This document shows, one piece after another, positions 18,501-24,445 of a DNA stretch of 64,000 nucleotides. The notes below the pieces were generated by a model. It did not search any database and had not been told where the DNA came from. It saw only the letters and a list, made by a program, of their open reading frames with translations. How positions within the stretch are numbered: position 1 is the first letter of the stretch; every line of letters starts with the position of its first letter. Source of the DNA: Myxococcales bacterium (lineage in GTDB: Bacteria; Myxococcota_A; Bradymonadia; UBA7976; UBA1532); the NCBI GenBank assembly GCA_020633465.1, contig JACKDN010000021.1, positions 62,001 through 126,000 on the forward strand, given 5' to 3'. A program made the position numbers and the translations under genes.

Positions 18501-21010
18501 TCGAGTCGTGGCAGGCCGTGCTGAACGCCGATCCCTACGACGCCGAGGCGCTCGAGGCGCTCGATCGCCGCTACACGGTGGCCGAGAACTGGCAGGCGCT
18601 GATCGAGGTGCTGCGCCGACGCATCGATCTCGGCGGCGAAGAGGACGGCTACGACCTGCGGTTCCGCCTGGGGTACCTGCTCGAGGTGGTCGAGGGCGAC
18701 GTGGCGTCGGCCATCGACCTGTACCGGTCGATCCTCTGGGAGAAGCCCGACCACACCTTCAGCCGCGAGGCGATGGAGCGGCTGGCGGTGCACGTCGAGC
18801 ACCGACGGGCGATCGCCGAGGTGCTGGATCCCATCTATCGGGACGCCGCGCAGTGGGACAAGCTGGCGATCCTGACCGAGATGCGGATCGAGCTGAACGA
18901 GGATCCGCGCGAGCGGGCGATGCTGTGGACCCAGTCGGCGCACCTGCGCGAGCAGGAGCTGAACGACACGGACGCCGCGCTTTTGTGCATGCTGCGCGCG
19001 CTGGACGAGATGCCCACCGACGAAGAGGTGCGCTCGGAGCTCGTGCGCATCGCCACCGAGCGCGGCGCCTGGGCGCAGCTGGCCGATGCCTTCGCGGCCA
19101 CCCTGGATCGCATCGACGATCTCGATCTGCGCCTCGAGGACAACCTGCGCATCGCCGACTGGTGCCGGGGGCGGCTGCGTGATCCCGGCCGGGCCGCGGG
19201 GCACTACCTGGCGGCGCTCGAGATCGACGAGGGCAACGAGCGCGCGCTCGACGCGCTCGAGTCGCTGTACGAGCAGGCCGAGGACTGGGCGTCGCTGGCC
19301 GACATCCAGCGCCGCAAGGCCAACGCGCTGTTCGATCTCGACGAGAAGCGGGCGCGGCTGCACCGGCTGGCCGAGCTGAGCGCCGACAAGCTGGAGGATC
19401 CGGCGGCCGCGGTCGCGGCCTACGAGGAGATCCTCGAGATCGACGAGGCGGACGCGAAGGCGCTGCAGGCGCTCGAGCGGCTGCACGAGCGGGCCGAGGA
19501 CTGGCCGGCGCTGGTCGGCGTCCTCGAGCGGCGGGCCGAGACGATCTACGACGGCGAGGCCCTGGCGCGCATCCATCGGCGCCTGGGCGAGCTGGCGCGC
19601 GATCGCCTGGGTGACGCGGGGCGGGCGGCCGAGGCCTTCGAGCGCGTGCTCGACCTCGAGCCCGACGCCCTCGACGCCACCGAGGCGCTGATCACGCTGT
19701 ACGGCCAGCTGTCGAACTGGGCGGCGATGCAGGAGGTGCTGGTCAAGAAGCTGGCGGCCGTCGGCGACGACGAGCGGGCGCGGCGCGCGGTGCTCTTCGC
19801 GCTGGGCGACAACGCCGAGTCCCAGCTGGACCGCCGCGACAACGCCATCGAGTACTTCCGCCAGATCCTGGCGTCGGCGCCGGCCGACCGCGAGGCGCTC
19901 GACCGGCTGGTGCACCTGTACGAGGCCACCGAGCGCTGGTTCGATCTGGTGCAGGTGTTGCGCGACCACCTCGAGGCGGTCGGCGAGGAGATCGAGCCGG
20001 CGACGCGGGTGCGCCTGCTGGTGCGCATCGCGGGGGTGGCCGAGGAGCACCTGATGGACGCCGATCTGGCCATCGAGACCCTCGACGAGGTGCTCGAGGC
20101 CGATCCCGATCACGCCGGGGCGCTGAACGTGCAGGCCAAGCTGTACCAGCGGTCGGGCGAGTGGGAGAAGGCGGCCGAGCTGCTCGAGCGCGCCATCGAG
20201 CACGCCGAAGACGGGCCCGACCGGGCGGTCGCCTGGCGCAACCTGGGGCTGCTGTACCTGCGCCAGCTCGATCGGCCGGCCGACGCGCGGCGCGCGCTCG
20301 AGGCGGCCGTGTCCGAGAGCGGCGACGCGCAGGCCCTCGAGGCCCTGCTCGAGATGGCGCGCGAGGCGGGCGACGACGCGACGGTGGCCAACCTGCTCGA
20401 GCGACGGCTCGACCAGGCGAAGGGCGAGGATCGGGTGGCGCTGCTGTCCGAGATCGCCAAGCTGCGCGGCCGCGCGGGCGACGCCGTCGGCGCGGTGGTC
20501 GCGCTCGAAGAGGCGCACCGCATCGCGCCGGAGGATCTGACCGTCGCCGACGCGCTGCTCGAGGCCTACTTCGACGCGGGGCGGCACGACGAGGCCGAGC
20601 CGGTGCTGCAGTCGATCATCGAGCGACTGAAGACCAATCGGCGCTTCAAGGATCTGTTCACGTACAACTTCCGCATGGGCTGCGTGGCCGAGGAGCGCGG
20701 CGACGACGAGGCGGCGCTCGACTACTACACGCAGTGCTTCGAGTTCGACGCGACGTACGTGCCCAACCTGGTGCGCCTCGGCCGCCTGCACTTCCGGCGC
20801 GAGGACTGGGACCGGGCGCTGAAGACGTTCCAGACGGTGCTGCTGCACCAGATGAAGCTCGACCGCGAGGGTCGGGTGGACGTCTTCTACCACCTGGGCC
20901 GGGTGCGCCACGCGCTGGGTGACGAGCGCAAGGCGAAGGACATGTTCAACCGTGCCCTGGCGCTGGACGCCGACCACGCCCCCAGTCGCGAGGCGCTCGA
21001 CGCGCTCTGA
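9569..21010 (+). CDS. Giant TPR-like repeat protein (about 3,813 residues)
   Basis: One uninterrupted frame of 11.4 kb encodes a cytoplasmic-looking protein with no signal peptide or membrane segment. It is built from helical hairpins recurring with a period near 74 residues, roughly fifty times. Each unit reads approximately ALxALxRLY...RWxxLVxVLxRR...RxxLxxRIAxxxExxLxDPxxAIxxYRxVLxxDP. Each unit corresponds to about two TPR hairpins and the acidic content is high. Such superhelices usually act as protein-protein scaffolds; no enzymatic domain is visible at either end. ATG 9569 is chosen, with TTG 9560 as alternative. The 276 bases before it hold little: a possible weak promoter TTGTGC-17-TACCAT (9345-9373) on this strand. 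The gene is followed 16 bases later by psd, so cotranscription is likely. Function unknown. Confidence 0.95.
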   Translation: MDKELESYRSQLASNPDDAEALARLEAALLKAGDWDGLVALTAERVEGLEPDDAAGAWERLLLDLVEHGETLEDMGSASRLALVVGRVYDVRLGRTDEAMLSFQRAFQLDQSNVEALEAARASYETRGNWELVLQLYTLQAQATEQPDAQADVLLEMADLCLNRLDRPTDAVVCVRQALQLVPDHPGAAPYVELLSSAERDVLARVEELVRAAEATRDPRQRSALLVEAAELVFQVTPQDPRVETLLQQVLEVDPRNEAARALYEQFLEANARWADLVDYLVGRAEATARKGDRQAIYQRLALVAQTAMDDPAQAVKWHREVLKLNPVEHDSLNYCVDYYSEREQWLDLVEVYEAALRTRHRGGNESAMLVQIAMILWKKVEDLDAAENYFKRIKLNDPRNGLMLQFYSEFYKARQDWKRLLGVLASRQNNEPSSDAKIGIGLEMAQVAEHELGNLEKAIDIWKSILKFQGDHQIARDNLRRLFHGTGKWNALLEFLKEDLKLAADDDVDAQVAIYQQMIAIYRDQLNLPVMVINTYNQILQVDPTNAEALDALQQKYEASARWNDLIGILKRRVDAATERGDEDEVVALDRQIAQLWLEKFSNPNQAIEYLEGILELRPADDQAIGQLIEIYRHRKDWRALYGIYRRQLELLTGDARLDRMVEMARIAAKRLDEKEEAIDLWRQVVEARPGQAKGWEALENLYQKTERWDDLAGLYRERIAGLEPDARVEQLKKLGAVYAERLDDEARAADAWREVLALQPGELHAETYLRELYLRRADWDALSALYGDKGDWEGLVRLLGGVAADAADVTTRVELFRRMAQVCLVELDNETAAVECWERILEEDGDNLEAARTLAPYYARTERWDALVTVLEVVLRNDPEDPVAVMTELARVHEQHRDDVALAYGWNAQALHRAPDREGLLEEARRTAGASGQYTELAELLESMVEEVESAEVEVRLRRVLAEICAEELGRNEEAAVHYERVRALDGDSDAVLAALEKLYQKQGAWAQLRAIYDRQLDRADEPADQARILVDIGRLHETVLDDPGEAQAVYARLRDLDPSNLEALRGLQRLAERAEDTRALADYVAAELALVSAPGEIASLRFRLGQLAERQGDLEEALEAFAEVLSLDPEHIGAVKALENFLDGAYGARAAEILEPYMRAHEEWSSLRRVLELQVDGSGDPDFRAARLREVAELRERALSDPRGAFDTWRRLLAEARGDATVRAEIERLAAELAAWEEVAELYGRFAVGGDLSDEDVELSALYSRRLATLLEDRLARFADARATLEALLVEQGDDLATLEAVDRLTSRLEDWRGLVEVCERRIPLLEGPEARVETLFRVGDLWEEVLDEPENAVDVYRRVLGEQPGNERALAALERIFRNVGRWRDLADLLEDRLADAEGEARIPLAFQLGQVLETKLDAPGEAVERYADVVAQAPDHEPAIDALETLLMDDAEEARALRHRICDVLEPIYDARDDWQSGVHLLQVRLADARTDAERVDLHTRIARTYEERAADPVAAFASYGAAFAEDFGNREVLQQLERLAEALGSWPELAAVLRRGLDDPTRAGALEPTLRRAMTARVATLYEERVGDLHEAIAFNRRMVDEDEADVDALASLDRLYGRVDDVQALAEVLERRIDLTLDAPAQAALCFRLGALLEERLDQPERAIAVYRRVRLDIAPDDLRAHEALERLYGAAADWEALVEVVLDHAELVEDDADTIALLFRAARTYEDALDNPEAAVDVYRRVLAIDAEHRDALAQLDRLFGLLARPIDLLDVLEQERALARDDAERNAFEFRIGCLQRDALGELSRAVLAFEAVLSRDPQHAEARAALEGLLDAPEVRLEAARILVPLYEDDGAWARLRDTLRGTLEDLDDPTEQVETLERMATIEEAYLDDQAGAFASLAEAYRRGEAKAALEPELARLADTLGTLAELADLYAEVIPLAPERAVDLHVEVARLAETRLDDAERAIGELREVLLLEPDSRAALDGLERLYERTGDAESLVEVLDRKAELTEDTEARKALFRRMAGIQEDVLGDPSAAIDTWRRVLAEDEADLTALDALERLLGQTERWGEQASLFEHRLGIASTGAERADIEFRLARVCETRLADGQRALDLYRAALVEVPGHHGTREALAALFAEPARAESAGIDRLQVARILEPLYRADGDDAALVAVLDVRQAALLDDPLERCVLLREMAERREGALDDAEGAFDTRAQVLALMPEDAENRADLHRMAERTGRWDELALRLDEAAAGALDPDLKVALLLSLGRAHETRRHDDDAARDTYREVLSIEPGNRPATDALVELFSRTAAWEELVQLYLDQAEASLEPEEQKSLYFKVCQLLEDVIDDVDRAIATYRKVLEIEPDNAQAFQALEKFFVQQERFVDLAELLRDEIQYAEAPAERADLRHRLAEVLETRLDDLPAAVEAWRTTLTDDAPDHAASLEALERLLIELGDEQAEQRQRVAGILEPIYADAARWDDWVMVMEVALTYQEDRWQRLDILTRVAKTQEEKLGAADAAFAAYSRAFAEDYGNPDLQVELDRLAGQLGLWQGLVETYLTGIEDFQDLDAAVDILGKVARTFDARLNDAERAIECYRRVLAIDEANAEALNALERILAAEARHQDLVTVLSRKADLARDVLEKKELLYRICEIWEEVLDRPDQAIDTYRRIFEEDPEDQNAVEALIRLYERTAQWELLVEVLQEKLDAASDDDERKAILYRIARTYEEQLKDPDETILTYRSVLESNPTDRKALEALDRLYSREGRWGELIDLLEGERDAYEGEDAARADAIELRIADVLEHQLHQVEQAIERYGEILRRQPEHADARRALERLLGDEGHRLTAGRVLEPYYEAQGEPEALARVYELQLLDLDDPSERIDLLKRLAELRYGVLKHPRSAFESYARAFQEETTDPDVLQALHDLSDELTLHDRLADLYRDRVAQTLDAEVARDLNRRLARIYDGKLDDHRAAVESWQAVLNADPYDAEALEALDRRYTVAENWQALIEVLRRRIDLGGEEDGYDLRFRLGYLLEVVEGDVASAIDLYRSILWEKPDHTFSREAMERLAVHVEHRRAIAEVLDPIYRDAAQWDKLAILTEMRIELNEDPRERAMLWTQSAHLREQELNDTDAALLCMLRALDEMPTDEEVRSELVRIATERGAWAQLADAFAATLDRIDDLDLRLEDNLRIADWCRGRLRDPGRAAGHYLAALEIDEGNERALDALESLYEQAEDWASLADIQRRKANALFDLDEKRARLHRLAELSADKLEDPAAAVAAYEEILEIDEADAKALQALERLHERAEDWPALVGVLERRAETIYDGEALARIHRRLGELARDRLGDAGRAAEAFERVLDLEPDALDATEALITLYGQLSNWAAMQEVLVKKLAAVGDDERARRAVLFALGDNAESQLDRRDNAIEYFRQILASAPADREALDRLVHLYEATERWFDLVQVLRDHLEAVGEEIEPATRVRLLVRIAGVAEEHLMDADLAIETLDEVLEADPDHAGALNVQAKLYQRSGEWEKAAELLERAIEHAEDGPDRAVAWRNLGLLYLRQLDRPADARRALEAAVSESGDAQALEALLEMAREAGDDATVANLLERRLDQAKGEDRVALLSEIAKLRGRAGDAVGAVVALEEAHRIAPEDLTVADALLEAYFDAGRHDEAEPVLQSIIERLKTNRRFKDLFTYNFRMGCVAEERGDDEAALDYYTQCFEFDATYVPNLVRLGRLHFRREDWDRALKTFQTVLLHQMKLDREGRVDVFYHLGRVRHALGDERKAKDMFNRALALDADHAPSREALDAL

Positions 21011-21026
21011 GTTCAGCGGAGGTCCC

Positions 21027-21869
21027 GTGAAGGACGCGTTGTTGCTGGGCACCCTCGGGGTCGTGCCCAAGAATCTGCTCAGCCGCGCCGTGGGCGCGGC
21101 CGCCCACGCGTCGTTGCCGGCGCCGGTGCGGCGCGCCAGCGTGTGGGCCTTCGCCCGGGCGTACGGCATCGACGTCTCCGAGGCGGAGCTGCCGCTCTCG
21201 GCCTACCCGACCGTGGGCGCCTTCTTCACCCGTCGGCTGCGGCCGGGCGCGCGCAGCGTGGATCGGCGGCCCGGGCGGGCCGTCTGCCCGGCGGACGGGC
21301 GGGTGCTCAACGCCGGGCGCATTCAGCACGGCGAGCTGCTGCAGGCCAAGGGGCGCCGCTTCACCGTGGCCGAGCTGCTGCGCAACCGGCACGAGGCCGA
21401 TCGGTTCCTCGGGGGCAGCTGGCTGACGGTGTACCTGAGCCCGCGCGACTACCACCGCGTGCATCACCCCAGCGAGGGGCAGGTGCGGGCGGCCCGCTAC
21501 ATCCCGGGTCACCTGTGGCCGGTGAATCGGGCCGCGGTGGACAACATCGAGGATCTCTTCTGCGTGAACGAGCGCGTCGTGACCTACGTGGACGGGCCGC
21601 TCGGTGAGGTGTGTACCGTGATGGTCGGGGCGACCTCGGTGGGCCACATCACGATGGCCTACGATCCCGCGCTGCAGACGAACCGCGGCCTCGCGGGTGG
21701 CCTCCGCCACTACGATCCGCCCCGGCGCGTGGCGCGGGGTGACGAGCTGGGCACCTTCCACCTCGGCTCGACGGCGATCGTGCTGTTCGCGAACCCCGCG
21801 GTTCAGCTCGAGAAGCTGGAGGCCGGTGAGATGGTGCGCCTGGGTCAGCCCGTGGCGCGGCTGGGGTAG
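21027..21869 (+). CDS. psd: Phosphatidylserine decarboxylase proenzyme
   Basis: Psd converts phosphatidylserine to phosphatidylethanolamine at the inner membrane. The proenzyme self-cleaves at a Gly-Ser bond to make its pyruvoyl group. Here the cleavage site is LGST with Ser at about residue 248 of 280, so the small alpha chain would be about 33 residues. Catalytic Asp and His residues are seen in PADGRV (D90) and SPRDYHRVHHP (H143 and neighbours). The GTG start at 21027 is preceded by AGCGGAGG. Length is normal for the proteobacterial type. It directly follows the giant TPR gene, an association I cannot explain from known biology. Confidence 0.95.
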   Translation: MKDALLLGTLGVVPKNLLSRAVGAAAHASLPAPVRRASVWAFARAYGIDVSEAELPLSAYPTVGAFFTRRLRPGARSVDRRPGRAVCPADGRVLNAGRIQHGELLQAKGRRFTVAELLRNRHEADRFLGGSWLTVYLSPRDYHRVHHPSEGQVRAARYIPGHLWPVNRAAVDNIEDLFCVNERVVTYVDGPLGEVCTVMVGATSVGHITMAYDPALQTNRGLAGGLRHYDPPRRVARGDELGTFHLGSTAIVLFANPAVQLEKLEAGEMVRLGQPVARLG

Positions 21870-21999
21870 GGCGCGCCCGCGAGGCGAGTCGGTCGCTGAC
21901 GCTGGCCGGCGCTTTCTCTTCGCGGACGTGACAGGCGTTTAGGGGGCAGCGGTGGGCCGTGTTAGCATCGGGTCCGCGCCCGGCCAGAGGTAGGGGGAC

Positions 22000-22701
22000 T
22001 TGGCCCAGAACGACGACAACGCCGAGCGCGCGGACGAGGCCGGGGGCCCCGCCGACGCGCAGGACGACGACCTGGAGCGGACCCGCATCTACTCGCTGGG
22101 CCAGGGCGAGGGGGTGCCCCTGGCGGCGGTCTTCAAGACGCGCAAGCCGGGCGGCCGCCGCCGTCGCCGATCCGGCGAGCCGGCGGGCGCGCCCGAGGTG
22201 CAGCCGGACATCAGCGAGCCCGAGGAAGGGGACGGGCAGTACGACATCGTGCTGACCGACGCCTTCCGCGTCGAGGACGGCTCGAGCCAGCCCCCGGCCG
22301 CCCGGGCGCCTCAGCGCAGCACGCCGCCCGTCGAGGCGCGCGCGCCCGAGGCCACACGCCGCCGCCGCCGCCCGCCGCCTCGCCGTTGCCCCAGGCCGCG
22401 CCGGCGTCGCCGCCACCCCAGGCGGCCCCGCCGCCCCAGGTCGCCCCGCCGTCGCCGCCGGCCCAGGCCGCCGCGCCGGCCCCCCCGGCGACGCCCTCCG
22501 CGCCGCCGCGGGCCACCGAGCCGGTGCTCGAGCCCCAGCAGAAGGGGCCCCCGCCCACGCTGCCCGAGCTCGTGCCGCCCGACGCCGATCCGGTCTGGGC
22601 GCGCGACGCGCTGCTCAGCCTGGCGGGCGACTATCTCAAGCAGCACCGCACGCCGACCGAGCGGGCCTGGTTCGCCGAGGTCTTCCGCGCCGAGTACCTG
22701 A
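22000..22701 (+). CDS. N-terminal part of methyltransferase locus (frame-broken)
   Basis: A TTG start at 22000 follows a good site (GGTAGGGGGA). The first 119 or so codons look like real coding sequence: an acidic start, then KTRKPGG and RRRRR basic patches and an acidic/Pro segment. Near 22356-22380 a GCC/CCG-rich tract shifts the frame. Beyond it this frame becomes Arg/Pro nonsense, while the +2 frame continues as a sensible Pro/Ala linker into the methyltransferase domain. I therefore read 22000-23408 as one gene of about 470 codons with one small indel. The end given here is where the open frame stops, not where the real protein ends. Confidence 0.55.
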   Translation: MAQNDDNAERADEAGGPADAQDDDLERTRIYSLGQGEGVPLAAVFKTRKPGGRRRRRSGEPAGAPEVQPDISEPEEGDGQYDIVLTDAFRVEDGSSQPPAARAPQRSTPPVEARAPEATRRRRRPPPRRCPRPRRRRRHPRRPRRPRSPRRRRRPRPPRRPPRRRPPRRRGPPSRCSSPSRRGPRPRCPSSCRPTPIRSGRATRCSAWRATISSSTARRPSGPGSPRSSAPST

Positions 22702-23408
22702 AGGCCCATCCGGTGCGCAGCGACGTCACCACCCAGGCCGAGGTCGACTTCATCGAGCAGCGCCTGGGGGCCCTCGAGGGGGCGCGGCTGCTCGACGTCG
22801 CCTGCGGATACGGTCGCCACAGCTTGGAGCTGGCGCGGCGCGGCCACGAGCTGGTGGGCCTGGATCTCAGCCTCGACATGCTGAAGCGGGCCCTGGCGGC
22901 CGCGCAGGAGGAGGGGCTGGCGGTCAAGTTCGTGCACGGCGACATGCGCGATCTGAACTTCGACCAGGTGTTCGACGGCGTCCTCAGCTTCGACACCAGC
23001 TTCGGCTTCTTCTCGGACGCCGAGAACATCGCGGTGCTGCGCTCGCTGCACCGGGCGCTGAAGCGCGGCGGGCGGCTGGTGATCGACGTCCTCAACCGCG
23101 ACTACGCGATTCAGGCCATCCCCAACCGCAACTGGTGGGAAGGGGACGGCTGCCTCGTGCAGGAGGACATCGAGTACGACCACGCCGAGAGCCGGCTGCG
23201 CATCAAGCGCTTCCTGGTGTACGCGGACGGCACCCAGCGAGACTACGACATCTCGTTGCGCCTGTACGGCCCGCACGAGCTGGTGCGGGCGCTCGAGCTG
23301 GTCGGCTTCGAGATCGTCGATCTCTCGGGATCGGTGCACAGCGCCGGGGCGTTCTTCGGCGCCTTCAGCCCTCGGGTGGTGGTGACCGCGCGGCGCAAGC
23401 CGGGCTGA
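22386..23408 (+). CDS. Class I SAM-dependent methyltransferase (C-terminal part of frame-broken gene)
   Basis: After about 50 residues of Pro/Ala/Gln linker comes a class I methyltransferase domain of about 270 residues. Motif I is LLDVACGYGRHSLELA with the acidic GLDLS about 20 residues on, then a HGDMRDL motif and the FDGVLSFDTSFGFF strand/loop. It resembles Methyltransf_25/11 small-molecule enzymes; the substrate is unknown. The true N-terminus is most likely the segment starting at 22000, joined through a frameshift near 22360. The gene points toward a convergent lipoprotein gene, and a 14-base GC palindrome (23422-23435) lies between the two stops and may act as a shared terminator. Confidence 0.88.
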   Translation: MPQAAPASPPPQAAPPPQVAPPSPPAQAAAPAPPATPSAPPRATEPVLEPQQKGPPPTLPELVPPDADPVWARDALLSLAGDYLKQHRTPTERAWFAEVFRAEYLKAHPVRSDVTTQAEVDFIEQRLGALEGARLLDVACGYGRHSLELARRGHELVGLDLSLDMLKRALAAAQEEGLAVKFVHGDMRDLNFDQVFDGVLSFDTSFGFFSDAENIAVLRSLHRALKRGGRLVIDVLNRDYAIQAIPNRNWWEGDGCLVQEDIEYDHAESRLRIKRFLVYADGTQRDYDISLRLYGPHELVRALELVGFEIVDLSGSVHSAGAFFGAFSPRVVVTARRKPG

Positions 23409-23438
23409 CGCGCGGTCGGCGGGCGGGCGCCCGCCTGG

Positions 23439-23972
23439 TCAGCGGCGGCGCTTCTTGTCGTCGTCCTCGGGCGGCAGCTCGAGGCCCTGGATGCTCTCGT
23501 ACACCAGCAGGCCGGTCGACAGCACGAAGCCGTCGTCGCTCTTGCGGTCGAACGTGCCGGTCACGACGTACTGCTCGCCGACGGTCAGGGCGTCGCGCAC
23601 GCGATCGTCGATGCCCACCAGCATCAGCTTCTTGTCGCCGCCAGCCGGCGTATCCGCCAGCCAGGCGTGCGGGCGCTCGCAGCGCTTGGCGTCCTCGGGG
23701 CACTCGTACTTCTCGACGAGGTAGCCGCGCGCCACCAGCTTCTGACCGAAGTACTTCTCGCGGCGCGCGACGAGGCCGTCCACGCGCATCGTGCCGTCCG
23801 GGTGCGTCTCCGGGGGGATGGTGCCCTCGAGCTTGATGATCGGGGGCAGATCCACCCGCGCCGGCGGGCCCGCGTTCTGCGGCTTCTGCTCGGCCTCGGG
23901 CGTCTCGGCCTTGGGCGGGGTGCAGGCCGCGAAGGCTGCGGCGAGTCCGACCATCAACGACAGCGTGCGCAT
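23439..23972 (-). CDS. Lipoprotein with possible OB-fold domain
   Basis: The 177-residue product carries a short signal peptide with cysteine at residue 17 (AFAAC), so it is predicted to be lipidated. A Pro/Glu-rich linker leads into a domain from about residue 55 that contains VDGLVARREKYFGQKL, a Cys pair (CPEDAKRC), and a strand VGEQYVVTGTFDRKS. The pattern of a 'region made, transport/spanning cost' type is not recognisable, but the repeated V-x-G-x-F strands resemble the tRNA_anti/OB-fold-like lipoproteins found widely in deltaproteobacteria. The tail is DDDKKRRR. The ATG at 23972 is followed by a normal signal peptide. Fold assignment is tentative; being a lipoprotein is well supported. 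Confidence 0.72.
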   Translation of the reverse strand: MRTLSLMVGLAAAFAACTPPKAETPEAEQKPQNAGPPARVDLPPIIKLEGTIPPETHPDGTMRVDGLVARREKYFGQKLVARGYLVEKYECPEDAKRCERPHAWLADTPAGGDKKLMLVGIDDRVRDALTVGEQYVVTGTFDRKSDDGFVLSTGLLVYESIQGLELPPEDDDKKRRR

Positions 23973-24018
23973 GGCTCTCCGTTCCTCGAACCGTTGATCC
24001 GGGCAGGCCGGCGGGGAC

Positions 24019-24423
24019 TCAGTCCGCCTCGGCGAACTCGATACGAACCGTCCGGCGCCCCAACGTCTCGCCGTTGACCGCTTCGATCAAGTCTTCCGCG
24101 AAGTCGTCGTGCACCGACACCAGCGCGTGGCGGCTGCGGAGCTCCACGTGGGCGATGTCCTCGGGCAGGATGCCGCCCAGCTCGGCGAGCGCCTCGCGCA
24201 GGGCGTCGGCCTTCATGCCATCGCGCCGACCCAGGTTGACGAACAGCCGCGCGTGATCCGGCTCGAGAGGGGGCGGGGGCGCGTCCTGGGTGCGCTCGCT
24301 GCGGGCGGCGCGGTCGCTCCGGTCGCCGCGCTCGGCGCGGCCGCCGCGCTCGGCGCGCTCACCGCGCTCACCGCGCTCACCGCGCTCACCGCGCTCGGCG
24401 GTCGCTGCGCTCACTGCGCTCAC
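24019..24423 (-). CDS. DbpA-like RNA-binding C-terminus of DEAD-box helicase (frame-broken)
   Basis: The last 80 residues (LFVNLGRRDGMKADALREAL to VRIEFAEAD) match the RNA-binding domain found at the C-terminus of DbpA/CsdA-type helicases, an RRM-like fold opening with LFVNxGRxDG. It is preceded by ERG/ERS repeats. It is in a different frame from the helicase core just upstream on the same strand. The low-complexity stretch between (24423-24846) contains at least three apparent frame changes. I read 24019-26384 as one helicase gene. The apparent start here is only the first in-frame ATG inside the repeat. Confidence 0.7.
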   Translation of the reverse strand: MSAVSAATAERGERGERGERGERAERGGRAERGDRSDRAARSERTQDAPPPPLEPDHARLFVNLGRRDGMKADALREALAELGGILPEDIAHVELRSRHALVSVHDDFAEDLIEAVNGETLGRRTVRIEFAEAD

Positions 24424-24445
24424 TGCGCTCGCTGCGCTCGGCGCG
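24346..24445. repeat. Degenerate 9-bp tandem repeat (CGCTCACCG type)
   Basis: About eleven imperfect copies of a nine-base unit, four of them identical (CGCTCACCG), lie in a row. On the minus strand they encode repeated Glu-Arg-Gly and Glu-Arg-Ser triplets in the helicase tail. The repeat is codon-phased, so it is a coding minisatellite rather than a regulatory array. It is also a likely spot for indels. Confidence 0.8.

Noticed and set aside
8474..21169. A 12.7-kb minus-strand open frame (4,231 codons) opposite the giant TPR gene.
   Set aside because: Only its last 273 codons are a gene (class IV aminotransferase). The rest is the antisense of a GC-biased TPR gene, where codon usage leaves stops rare; its product is repetitive with no family signature.
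24346..24445. Direct repeats resembling a CRISPR array.
   Set aside because: The units are nine bases with no spacers and lie in coding phase within the helicase tail; no cas genes are present.
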